From assembly GCF_014203795.1 (NCBI RefSeq), contig NZ_JACHJU010000007.1, forward strand, positions 62,001-126,000: 64,000 bases of DNA. The letters run 5' to 3'. The notes beneath the pieces are model-generated. The model saw only the letters and a list, made by a program, of their open reading frames with translations. It was not told the origin of the DNA and made no database searches. The translations under genes and the position numbers were made by a program. Below are positions 34,638-42,893 of this stretch, in pieces; the first letter of the stretch is position 1; every line of letters starts with the position of its first letter. This DNA is from Streptosporangium album (GTDB lineage: Bacteria > Actinomycetota > Actinomycetes > Streptosporangiales > Streptosporangiaceae).

Positions 34638-35741
34638 GTGTTCGTGGCGATCAGAGACCTGCGTTTCGCCAAAGGACGGTTTGCCCTCATGGGCGCCGTC
34701 GTCCTTCTCATCACACTCCTGGTGACCATGCTGTCCGGCCTGACCGCAGGACTGGCACAGGACAACATCTCGGCCATCGGCCAGCTGCCGGCCGACCGGA
34801 TCGTTTTCTCCGCCGGCAAAGGCACGAACGGCGATCTCGCCAAGCCCTCCTTCTCCGACAGCCGCATCACCGACAAGACCTGGCAGGAGTGGCAGAAAGT
34901 GGACGGCGTCCCGTCCGCCGAGCGGCTCGGCATCACGATGGGACGGCTCACCTCCGGCACCGATGACGAGAGCAGCACGGCGGCCGCGGTGTTCGGCGTC
35001 CAGCCCGGGGGTGAGCTGGCCAAGGGATCCGGCGGCGTCGTCGACACCGGCAAGGTGGTGCTCTCCTCCGGCCTCGCCAAGAAAAGCGGGCTGACCACCG
35101 GGGCCAAAGTGCAGATCTTCGGCCGCGACTTCACCGTCGCGGGCTCCGGGGGCGCCGCCTCCTACAGCCACACGCCCGTCGCCTGGATCAGCATCGGCGA
35201 CTGGGAGTGGATGGGCCGCCAGGGCGGCGCCGACACCGTGGCGACGGTCCTCGCGCTGCGCACAGCTGCGGACCCCGACTTCTCCGCCGCCGACGAGCGC
35301 CTGCGCACTACCACCGTGGCCATCGCCGACGCCCCGGCCGCCATCGGCTCCTTCTCGTCGGAGAACGGCTCGCTGCAGCTCATGCGCGCCTTCCTGTTCG
35401 CCATCTCCGCGCTGGTCATCGGCGCCTTCTTCACGGTGTGGACCATCCAGCGACGGGGCGACGTCGCCGTACTGAAGGCACTCGGAGCCAGCACCGCCTA
35501 CCTGCTGCGCGACGCGCTCGCCCAGGCCGTCATCGTGCTCCTGCTCGGCGCCGGGATCGGCGGCGCGATCGGCGCGGGGGTCGGCGCGCTGGCCGAGGGC
35601 ACCGTCCCGTTCGTCCTGTCCGCCGCCACCACCATCGTGCCCGTCACCGTAATGATCCTGCTCGGCGCCCTCGGAGCCGCGCTGGCCATCCGCAAGATCA
35701 CCTCTGTCGACCCGCTCACCGCGCTTGGAGCCTCCCGATGA
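34638..35741 (+). CDS. ABC transporter permease (FtsX/MacB-like, DevC type)
   Basis: 367 residues from the GTG at 34638 (VFVAIRDLRFAKGRFALMGA) with AGGGG upstream; the frame extends to 34518 but that part has no homologous look. There is one N-terminal helix, a ~210-residue extracytoplasmic domain, then three C-terminal helices, as in FtsX-type exporters. It overlaps the ATPase gene by 4 nt. The likely function is export of a peptide, lipid or antibiotic. Confidence 0.88.
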   Translation: MFVAIRDLRFAKGRFALMGAVVLLITLLVTMLSGLTAGLAQDNISAIGQLPADRIVFSAGKGTNGDLAKPSFSDSRITDKTWQEWQKVDGVPSAERLGITMGRLTSGTDDESSTAAAVFGVQPGGELAKGSGGVVDTGKVVLSSGLAKKSGLTTGAKVQIFGRDFTVAGSGGAASYSHTPVAWISIGDWEWMGRQGGADTVATVLALRTAADPDFSAADERLRTTTVAIADAPAAIGSFSSENGSLQLMRAFLFAISALVIGAFFTVWTIQRRGDVAVLKALGASTAYLLRDALAQAVIVLLLGAGIGGAIGAGVGALAEGTVPFVLSAATTIVPVTVMILLGALGAALAIRKITSVDPLTALGASR

Positions 35742-36427
35742 CCCTCAAGCTCACCGACATCGTCCTGACCTACCCCGACGGTGACCGCACGCTGACCGCG
35801 CTCGACCACGTCGAGCTCGCCGTCGCCCCCGGCGAGTTCACCGCCGTCGTCGGCCCGTCCGGCTCCGGCAAGTCCAGCCTGCTCGCCATCGCCGCCACCC
35901 TCATCACCCCCGCCTCCGGCACGGTCTCGGTGGCCGGGCACGACGTGACGAACGCCAGCCAAGTGGCCAGGACCCGCATCCGCCGCGACCACATCGGCAT
36001 CGTCTTCCAGCAGTCCAACCTGCTGGCCTCGCTCACCACCCTGGACCAGCTGCTGGTCATGGCCGACCTGTCGGGCCGCTCCACCCGCGAGGCGGCGGTG
36101 CGAGCGCGTGAGCTGCTGCTGGCCATGGACCTGGCGTCCAAGGAGGACAAGCGCCCTCACCAGCTGTCCGGCGGCGAGCGGCAGCGCGTCAACATCGCCC
36201 GCGCCCTGATGAACCGGCCAGAGGTGCTCCTGATCGACGAGCCCACCAGCGCGCTCGACCACCGCCGCGGCGAGCAGATCGTGTCCCTGCTGGCCGACCT
36301 GACCAGGGAGCACGGCCTGGCCACCGTCATGGTCACGCATGACCTGGCCACGCTCGCGATGGTGGACAGCGTGCTGACGATGGCCGACGGCAAGCTCACC
36401 GCCGGAGCCGTCACCTCCGTGGGCTGA
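35738..36427 (+). CDS. ABC transporter ATP-binding protein (MacB/LolD-like)
   Basis: 229 residues. Walker A is GPSGSGKS (residues 39-46), the Q-loop is IVFQQSN, the signature is QLSGGERQRVNIARAL, and Walker B is VLLIDEPTSALD, followed by the H-loop VTHD. It starts in an ATGA overlap with the permease. Together they form an exporter probably controlled by the divergent two-component system. Confidence 0.95.
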   Translation: MTLKLTDIVLTYPDGDRTLTALDHVELAVAPGEFTAVVGPSGSGKSSLLAIAATLITPASGTVSVAGHDVTNASQVARTRIRRDHIGIVFQQSNLLASLTTLDQLLVMADLSGRSTREAAVRARELLLAMDLASKEDKRPHQLSGGERQRVNIARALMNRPEVLLIDEPTSALDHRRGEQIVSLLADLTREHGLATVMVTHDLATLAMVDSVLTMADGKLTAGAVTSVG

Positions 36428-36500
36428 GCGCCTGGCAGATGGCGCCTTGTGCCGTGCCTAAACTCACGCACCGGCTCCAACCTGGTGTTTCACAAGATCC

Positions 36501-36560
36501 CTAGGCCGCTCTCCTGTACTCGTTTATCAACCCTCCGATGGCCTGTCGGCTGGGTATTCC
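36501..36560 (-). mobile_element. Integrase-type transposase C-terminal stub
   Basis: The minus strand reads QAIGGLINEYRRAA and a stop, the same C-terminal motif as at 26278 and 42657. Only ~20 codons remain. It is directly followed by the IS701 fragment, so one element has inserted into or replaced the other. Confidence 0.55.
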
Positions 36561-36563
36561 CAG

Positions 36564-37365
36564 GTGGACTGGGCCACCTGGGAATACACCGAAGTGATGC
36601 GGCGTGTCGCCGCGCGAGCGGTATCGGTGATCAACCCGGCGGCATGGTTGATCGACGATCATCCCTTCGTCCGTTACGGTCACTGCACCGCGGGAGCGAT
36701 CGTGCAGCACTGCGGGGAACGCGAGCAGCACCTGTGCCAGGTCGCGGTCTCGGTCCATGCGGTGTCCGAGACCGGTTCCACCCCGCTGCACTGGCGGTTG
36801 TTCATCCCACAGGTATGGGCCGACGATCCTGAACGCCGCACGAAGGCAGGGATCCCACCCCCACTCACGCATCGGACCAAGCAGCAGATCGCGCTGGAGT
36901 TACTGGACGAGATCGCCGAGTGGGGGCTGAGGCCGCCCGTGGTCGTCGCCGATAGCGACTACGGCACCAACGTCGCGTTCCGCAACGGGCTCACTGAGCG
37001 CGGGATCCGCTGGCTGGTTGCGGTCAACGGCGACACGACAGTCCTCCCGGTCACGGGAGCGCCGATCACGGCCTGGGCCAAACGGCGGCCGGCCATCGGG
37101 GTCGGTGAGCCGGCCCGAGCCAGCCAGGGCCGGGCCCGTCGATTCGTCTACCGCCCGAAGACGGCGGATCATTCTGCCCGCTGCGGGTGGTTCACCGCGA
37201 TCCCCGTCCACATCGCGGGGATCATCGAACGAGGACACATCGCCACCACCGAGCAGCGCCTGCTACCCGAGCGCACGCTGCTGGTCCAATGGCGACGCAG
37301 GCACGACACTGAACCGTTTCGTGCCTGGATCACCGACCTGCCCGCGGATACTCCGCTGTCTGTCG
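36564..37365 (+). mobile_element. IS701-family transposase, N-terminally truncated
   Basis: About 265 codons of IS701-type transposase: WLIDDHPFVRYGHCTAG (first Asp), CQVAVSVHAVSETGSTPLHW, then VVVADSDYGTNVAFRNGL (second Asp) and RWLVAVNG. The N-terminal ~80 residues and the C-terminal part with the third acidic residue's neighbourhood are incomplete. The last recognisable residues (PFRAWITDLPADTPLS) abut the dioxygenase fragment at ~37365. Confidence 0.7.
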
Positions 37366-37368
37366 TCG

Positions 37369-37755
37369 ATGGGCGAAGCCACCCTCGCCCAGATGCTGCT
37401 CCAGTACAAGGTCGAGCGGTTCTACACCGCCGAGGCGGCGCTTCTGGACCATCATCGCTATGAGGAATGGCTCGGGCTCTTCACCGATGACACCCACTAC
37501 TTCATGCCGATCCGCCGCACCGTGCCCCGGCGCGAGCTGCACAAGGAATTCACCAAGCCGGGGGAGATGGCCTTCTTCGACGACGACAAGGACATGCTCA
37601 CCGGCCGGGTGCTGAAGCTGAGGACCGGGACCGCCTGGGCTGAGGACCCGCCGTCGCGGACGCGGCACCTGATCACCAACGTCCGGATCGTCGAGGACGA
37701 CGCGGCCGGGCTCACCGTCGAGTCGAACTTCCTCCTCTACCAGACGCGACTGAAG
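37369..37755 (+). pseudogene. Aromatic-ring-hydroxylating dioxygenase beta subunit, truncated
   Basis: MGEATLAQMLLQYKVERFYT, RYEEWLGLFTDDTHYFMPIR, EMAFFDDDKDMLTGRVLKL and RTRHLITNVRIVED are the conserved blocks of the SnoaL-like beta subunit. It is ~128 codons long against ~170 in the family. After FLLYQTRLK the sequence changes to the antisense of a RidA gene, so the C-terminus is lost. It is fused upstream to the IS701 remnant. No alpha subunit is present. Confidence 0.75.
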
Positions 37756-37767
37756 ATGCGCCGTCAC

Positions 37768-37905
37768 CTTGACGACGTCGGAGAAGTCGAGGCCGCGGGC
37801 GGCGAGCAAGGCGCTGAGGTTGCGCAGCACCTGTTGTGTCTACTCGGTGATGGTGTCGCCGACGACCTCGCCGGTGGCGGGATCATGCGGCCCCGTGCCG
37901 GGAAG
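37768..37905 (-). pseudogene. RidA/YjgF family fragment with internal stop
   Basis: The minus strand reads QLPGTGPHDPATGEVVGDTI then TE, a TAG stop, TQQVLRNLSALLAARGLDFS and DVVKVTA. This is the central block of RidA-type enamine/imine deaminases (QLPxDPATGEVV, ITEQTQQVLxNL). A CAG-to-TAG change and loss of both ends show that it is a pseudogene. Confidence 0.65.
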
Positions 37906-38295
37906 CTGAGGGATCGGCGGACGTCGTGGGCGTGTCGGCGAATGCCTGTCCCACTATCAACGGGACAGAGATTGCCGCCGCGGCTGCTGCGGCAAGGACT
38001 CGACGTCGCCGGCTCGGGCGAACGTGCCGGCTTCCAAGGAGTGTCCTCAGGCGGGCCCACTACAGCAAGTGAACGAGCGACTGAGTGATCGCTTCGTGGC
38101 GCGATCTCGCGCGGCCATCGCAGCAGGCGGCCACTCAGGGAACCGGCGATGGTCGGCAAGGCGGCCGTTCTCCTTGTCCGGACCGACCTGAACCGATGGT
38201 GTCCATCGGGTTTGCCGCGTCTGATCTCCCGGTCGACGGCCCCCGCCCATCGAGTTCCGACTCACTCCCGAGATGCCGTCGACGTCGCCCGCCCC

Positions 38296-38305
38296 GGTAT
38301 AGACC
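38296..38305. promoter_or_regulatory. DasR-like operator box 1
   Basis: GGTATAGACC, one mismatch from the palindromic core GGTCTAGACC of the DasR responsive element known in Streptomyces. Here it is flanked as CCGGTATAGACCGG, which makes the outer arms symmetric. Confidence 0.5.
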
Positions 38306-38348
38306 GGCTGTGGCAACAGCCACCGTTGTTGCGAATCCGATACATGGC

Positions 38349-38358
38349 GGTATAGACC
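38349..38358. promoter_or_regulatory. DasR-like operator box 2
   Basis: A second GGTATAGACC, immediately before the AT-rich probable promoter (CAAAACTTTAAC). A repressor bound here would cover RNA polymerase entry. Confidence 0.5.
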
Positions 38359-38436
38359 AAAACTTTAACTTTTGCTTACCCTGACAGCCTGAGACCCCTA
38401 CATAAGGGATCTATCCGCCGCCCAAGGCCGCCAACC

Positions 38437-38456
38437 GGTATAGACCGGTATAGACC
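38437..38456. promoter_or_regulatory. DasR-like operator boxes 3 and 4 in tandem
   Basis: GGTATAGACC occurs twice head to tail (38437-38446, 38447-38456), giving a 10-bp period, one helical turn. The arrangement lies ~200 bp upstream of the chosen GH20 start and ~30 bp upstream of the short leader ORF. Confidence 0.55.
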
Positions 38457-38487
38457 AGCCACCCCCAATAGCAAGGCGGTAATCGAG

Positions 38488-38532
38488 ATGAGCAAGAAGA
38501 TCGCCGGGACGGTCGGTCTCCTGGCCGCGTGA
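38488..38532 (+). CDS. 14-codon leader ORF or truncated signal peptide
   Basis: ATG at 38488 followed by KKIAGTVGLLAA and a TGA; AAGGCGG lies 9 nt upstream. It looks like the beginning of an export signal (positive N-terminus then hydrophobic stretch). It may be a leader peptide for the GH20 mRNA or the stub of a deleted exported protein. Confidence 0.3.
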   Translation: MSKKIAGTVGLLAA

Positions 38533-38661
38533 ACTCCCCTACCACCACATCAGGAAGCTGCACGGACGCTGCAGCGTCGAGCGGGTTCGCCGGACATGTC
38601 CAATAAATGCCCGAACGCGGCCCGTGCTGGAGGTATGCGGTACCCCGATTTAAGGAGTGAC

Positions 38662-41600
38662 GTGAAGATCTCGTTCCTATCGGCGAAGCGCGAGCAGAGA
38701 AGGGACCGTGGCGCAAGTCGACGGCCTCGGGCCCGCGCGGTCTCTGCTTTGACAATCGGTGCGCTCCTCGCCACATCCCTCACCGGTGTCATGGCGAACG
38801 CCGCACTGGCCGGCACGGTGTCGACCTCGCCAGCATCACCCCAGATTTTCCCCCTCCCGGTTTCGATGAGCACCACGGCCGAGAGCGTCAATCTCGCCCT
38901 CCTGCCGGGTGTGGTCGCCTCCGCCAAGTCTCAACGTATGACCTGGCCCGATGCGACGTACGTGCCCGCCAACGCCATCGACGTCTTCGTCCACAACGGT
39001 TGGACCTCGAACTATGCGTCGGTCGGGGATGGCTATGACCCGACCCAGGACTGGTTCCAGGTCAAGCTGGCCAAGCCCGCCCCGGTCTACGAGGTGTTCA
39101 GCCTCTGGACGTCGCCGGCCAAGCCGACGGAGTACGACCTACAGGTCGCCACGGACGCCGGCTGTCAGACGTGGTCGACGGTCGCCCACGTGGTGAATCC
39201 GAGCGACAAGGATTCCCAGGTGATCGATCGCAAGGACCCGATCTCCTGCGTCCGGATGCAGGCCCTGGCCACGAATTCCAAGACCGGATACACGATCAAC
39301 GAGTTCGAGGTATGGTCCGGCCCCAAGCCGGCGCCAGTCGTGGGTCAAATCATTCCCGTGCCGGTGCAGCAGACGCCCGGCACCGGTCAGCCGTGGGAGC
39401 TCACGGCTAAATCCCGGATCGTGGTCTCCGACAGTGGCCTCGCTGCCACGGCTGAGGTTCTTGCGGGCTACCTGCGGCCGGCTACCGGGTACGAACTCCC
39501 CGTGGCGACAGGTTCTGCCACCGCCGCCGATATCGCCCTCACCCTCGCGCCAGTACCCGGCCTTCCACAGGGCAACGAGGTCGCCGCGGCCGAAGGCTAC
39601 TCCCTCACGGTGTCAAGTGCGGGCGTAAACGTCGTGGCCCCGAACGCGCACGGCCTGTTCAACGGCTTTCAGACCCTTCGGCAGTTGTTGCCGGCGGCGA
39701 GCCACTCGCCTTCTATCGGCGTGGGGCCATGGACGGCACAGCCCATAACGGTCGTGGACTACCCACGTTATGCGCATCGAGGTCTCCAACTCGACCCTGC
39801 CCGTAACTTCCTGACGGTGGCCGAAGTAAGGTCCATGATCGACCAACTGGCAGCGTTGAAGGGCGACCGACTGCACCTGCACCTGAGCGACAGCCAGTCC
39901 TGGCGCCTTGAGATCAAGGGCTACCCGGCACTGGACGGCACCGGGTGCAACGGGGCGGGCTGCCTGGCGGGTTTCTACACGCAAGAGGACTTCAAGGACT
40001 TGGTCAAGTACGCGGCCGATCGGTTCATCGAGATCGTCCCCGAACTGGAGGGCCCGGCCCATGCCACGGCGGCAGTCACAGCCCTGGGCGGCCGCGCGGT
40101 CATGGGTTGCCAAGGCCAGACCCAGACCGACCGGTTTTGCACCAATCCGAATGACCCGGCCAGTGCGCGGGCCCTCGCGTTCTGGAGAGACGCGATCGCG
40201 CAGCTTGCCGCGATCTCTCCCGCACCCGTCATCCACATCGGCGGGGACGAGGCCATCGGGATGCCCCACGAGGACTACAAGTGGTGGATCCGGCAGATGG
40301 AGATCATCGTCAACGACAACGGCAAGCGGATGATGGGCTGGAACCCAGCGCTGGAAGGATACGCACCGAATTCCACCTCCATCAACCATTACTGGTCCGA
40401 CTACACCGGCGGTGGGCCCGCTCTCATCAAGCCTGAGTGGTTCAACCAAGGCCGGGACGTCATCGTGACCCCGGAATACAACGCCTATCTCGACTTCGGG
40501 TATGACGGGTCCCCCGGCAGGACGCCGCGGACGGAACTTCTCCAGTCCTACTCGTGGGACCCGGAATGGGTGTACGAAAAGTACCGGTCGGTCTGGGCTC
40601 AACCCGCCTACGGCGGGCCGAAGGCGGAGGACGTCCTCGGTATCGAGGCGCCCATCTGGGGCGAGCAGATGCGTGGGCTGGCCACGAACGAGTACATGGT
40701 CTTCCCGCGGCTAGCCGGAATCCTCGAAAAGGCCTGGTCCCCCAAAGCGCTCACCCAGGACTACGACGCGTATCGGCAGCGGCTCAGCGTAGCCGGACCC
40801 CGGTGGGCGTTCGCGAACGTGAACTACGGCACCATATCCCAGGTCACCTGGAGCACGGCGGCGATGGGGACGGTCGCCCGTTTCGGCGTGGACAAGACCC
40901 TGAGCAATGCGCCCCTGGCGCGTATGACCGCCGGCTCGATTCCGCCCGGTAATGTCGCGGCCGTGATCGATTGGGGCGACGGATCCCCGACGGAGCCGGC
41001 CGGCATCGCGGGGCGCGATTACGTGGCAAGCCAACGGCAGGGTAGAAGCCTGATGTCGGTCAGCGGGAGCCACACCTATCCGGCGGACCAGGTGTACCAC
41101 GGAACCGTCACCTACAGTTATCAGGACCAGACCTGGGTCGTGCCGTTCACAGCGACCGGCGTCCCGTCCTGCACGAAGACGATCATCGGGCCCCACTCTG
41201 GCCCATTGACCGTCTCCTCGGGTGTCACGTGCCTCGATGACGCGACGATCACCGGACCCGTGACCGTGCGTACAGGTGCCGGGCTTTACGCGTCCGGGTC
41301 CGAAGTGCGCGGCCCGCTGACGACGTCCGGGGCCGTCGACGTTCTGCTGTGCGGTACCACAGTGTCCGGGCCGGCCACCCTGACCGGTGGGGCGCGGGTC
41401 TGGCTCGGCAACCACAAGGGGAACTGCGCGCCGGCGACGATCAAGGGCCCGGTGACGGTCACCGGCATGACGGGTCAGGTGACGATCGACGGCTCGACGG
41501 TTAGTGGCCCGCTCGTCCTGCAGAACAACACGGCGGCGACGATTGTCGCTGGTAACCACATTGGCGGGCCACTGTCGTGCGCGGGGAACTCCCCTGCGCC

Positions 41601-41664
41601 GAGCAACGCCGGCCAGCCCAATACCGTGTCCGGCCCGAAGTCGGGGCAGTGCGCCGGGCTGTAG
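38662..41664 (+). CDS. Secreted multidomain GH20 beta-N-acetylhexosaminidase
   Basis: 1000 residues from the GTG at 38662 (AAGGAG at 38652-38657); an upstream in-frame ATG at 38596 lacks a ribosome site. The signal peptide is ~50 residues (RAVSALTIGALLATSLTGVM, cut near ALAG). A discoidin/F5-8C-like carbohydrate module follows (DWFQVKLAKPAPVYEVFSLW, INEFEVWSG). Next come a GH20b domain and the GH20 barrel: YAHRGLQLDPARNF, LHLHLSDSQSWRLEI and the catalytic pair in HIGGDEA (Asp529-Glu530). A PKD-like domain (VIDWGDGSP) and a C-terminal repeat region (GPVTV, GPLTT, GPATL) end the protein. It removes terminal GlcNAc/GalNAc, as in chitin use, outside the cell. Confidence 0.92.
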   Translation: MKISFLSAKREQRRDRGASRRPRARAVSALTIGALLATSLTGVMANAALAGTVSTSPASPQIFPLPVSMSTTAESVNLALLPGVVASAKSQRMTWPDATYVPANAIDVFVHNGWTSNYASVGDGYDPTQDWFQVKLAKPAPVYEVFSLWTSPAKPTEYDLQVATDAGCQTWSTVAHVVNPSDKDSQVIDRKDPISCVRMQALATNSKTGYTINEFEVWSGPKPAPVVGQIIPVPVQQTPGTGQPWELTAKSRIVVSDSGLAATAEVLAGYLRPATGYELPVATGSATAADIALTLAPVPGLPQGNEVAAAEGYSLTVSSAGVNVVAPNAHGLFNGFQTLRQLLPAASHSPSIGVGPWTAQPITVVDYPRYAHRGLQLDPARNFLTVAEVRSMIDQLAALKGDRLHLHLSDSQSWRLEIKGYPALDGTGCNGAGCLAGFYTQEDFKDLVKYAADRFIEIVPELEGPAHATAAVTALGGRAVMGCQGQTQTDRFCTNPNDPASARALAFWRDAIAQLAAISPAPVIHIGGDEAIGMPHEDYKWWIRQMEIIVNDNGKRMMGWNPALEGYAPNSTSINHYWSDYTGGGPALIKPEWFNQGRDVIVTPEYNAYLDFGYDGSPGRTPRTELLQSYSWDPEWVYEKYRSVWAQPAYGGPKAEDVLGIEAPIWGEQMRGLATNEYMVFPRLAGILEKAWSPKALTQDYDAYRQRLSVAGPRWAFANVNYGTISQVTWSTAAMGTVARFGVDKTLSNAPLARMTAGSIPPGNVAAVIDWGDGSPTEPAGIAGRDYVASQRQGRSLMSVSGSHTYPADQVYHGTVTYSYQDQTWVVPFTATGVPSCTKTIIGPHSGPLTVSSGVTCLDDATITGPVTVRTGAGLYASGSEVRGPLTTSGAVDVLLCGTTVSGPATLTGGARVWLGNHKGNCAPATIKGPVTVTGMTGQVTIDGSTVSGPLVLQNNTAATIVAGNHIGGPLSCAGNSPAPSNAGQPNTVSGPKSGQCAGL

Positions 41665-41749
41665 ACGGACGAAATGACCGGCAAAGGCGTTAAGCCCGGT
41701 AGGTGAACGCTGGTCACGGCGGCCCTCCCGCATTCGTGAGATGGGAGGG

Positions 41750-42715
41750 CCTGTACCGCTTCAAAAGTCGTCGCCGGGTGCTTGACCTGCAGGTCGACCT
41801 GAGGTGGCAGTGCGGGCAAGATCGGTTCTTATGTCTCTCCGTCTCCTCTACTTGCTCATGATGCGGTTGTTCGGCTGGCTGGCGCTGCTGGGCCGGAGCG
41901 AAGCGATCAAGAATGTCGAGATCATGATGCTCCGTCATGAGGTGGCGGTGCTGCTGCGTCAGGTCGCTCGGCCGAAGCCGGACTGGGCCGATCGGGCGGT
42001 GCTGGCCGCGCTAGCGCGGTTCTTGTCGCCCGCCCTGCGTGCTCATCGGCTGGTTACGCCGGACACGCTGCTGGCGTGGCACCGTCGCTTGGTCCGACGC
42101 CGGTGAACGTATCCGAACCGGCCCGGTCGTCCTCGGACGAGCAAGGAGATCCGGGATCTGGTGGTACGTCTGGCGCGGGAGAACCCGGCATGGGGATATC
42201 GACAGGTATAGGGCGAACTCGTCCGGCTCGGCTACCAGGTCAGTGAAGCGACAGTGCGGCGAATCCTGCGAGCCGGCCAGCCAGGTCCGGCTTCCCGAAA
42301 CATCGACACCTCGTGGCGAACGTTCCTGCGTACCAGGCGAAAGAGCTGCTGGCCTGCGACTTCTTTCACGTCGACACGATCTCCTTGAAACGCCTGTACA
42401 TCCTGTTCGTGATGGAGGTGGCGACCAGGCGCGTGCGCATCCTGGGGGTGACCGCGAATCCGACCGGAGCGTGGGCGGTTCAGCAGGCCCGTAACCTGCT
42501 CATGGATCTGGGGGAGCGGGCCGACTTGTTCCGCTTCCTCCTTCGGGACCGGGATGCCAACCGATCACGATGAGCGGACCGCCGTTCCGCTGGAGGGGCG
42601 GATCAAGCGTCGTAAGGTACTCGGCGGGCTGATCAACGAGTATCACCGAGCCGCGTAGCCGCTCCGGAGGACTCCCAGCTCAAGCCGCATGTGATGGGTT
42701 TTGAAGCGGTACAGG
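41750..42715 (+). mobile_element. Degenerate insertion sequence with 17-bp terminal inverted repeats
   Basis: CCTGTACCGCTTCAAAA at 41750-41766 is repeated exactly inverted at 42699-42715, giving a ~966-bp element. It contains a broken integrase-core transposase. It lies between the GH20 gene and the catabolic island. No clear target duplication is visible (GGG left, GTT right). The element is shorter than a complete IS of this type because part of the transposase is deleted. Confidence 0.75.
41831..42657 (+). pseudogene. Integrase-core transposase pseudogene
   Basis: From ATG 41831 the frame gives SLRLLYLLMMRLFGWLALLG, VEIMMLRHEVAVLLRQVARP, a typical N-terminus. It shifts frame at ~42100 (KEIRDLVVRLARENPAWGYR follows), has an in-frame TAG at 42209-42211, and continues in other frames with LLACDFFHVDTISLKRLYIL (first Asp) and FRFLLRDRDA (second Asp). 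It then jumps to KRRKVLGGLINEYHRAA. The segment with the final Glu (about 60 residues) is deleted. It is not functional. Confidence 0.75.
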
Positions 42716-42834
42716 GTTGAGCACGATCATCGCCTTGCCTCGATCCGCGCCGCCGATCACGCGGCTCGTGCCTGATTGCCGCGAGCCGCGTGAAAGCGCG
42801 ACACAAAATCCGAGAATCCAGTTCCCAAAGACCG

Positions 42835-42893
42835 CTCGCTTGATCTTTAACCTGGGTGGCCTGGGAGGCGATGCAGGTTAAAGATCAAGCGAG
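42835..42893. terminator. Perfect 20-bp inverted repeat overlapping the FMN-reductase stop codon
   Basis: CTCGCTTGATCTTTAACCTG (42835-42854) is repeated exactly inverted at 42874-42893, around a 19-nt loop. On the minus strand the upstream arm contains the last codons and TAA of the reductase gene. It probably acts as the terminator of the five-gene catabolic operon, although the AT-rich arm is unusual for this genome. Confidence 0.6.

Larger units (their letters stand above)
38089..38661. other. Long regulatory leader upstream of the GH20 gene
   Basis: A 570-bp stretch without a full gene. It contains four GGTATAGACC boxes (38296-38456), an AT-rich patch (38355-38380, AACTTTAACTTTTGCTTACC) that could hold a promoter, and a 14-codon ORF (38488-38532). 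Left of 38290 I see nothing recognisable. Confidence 0.6.
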
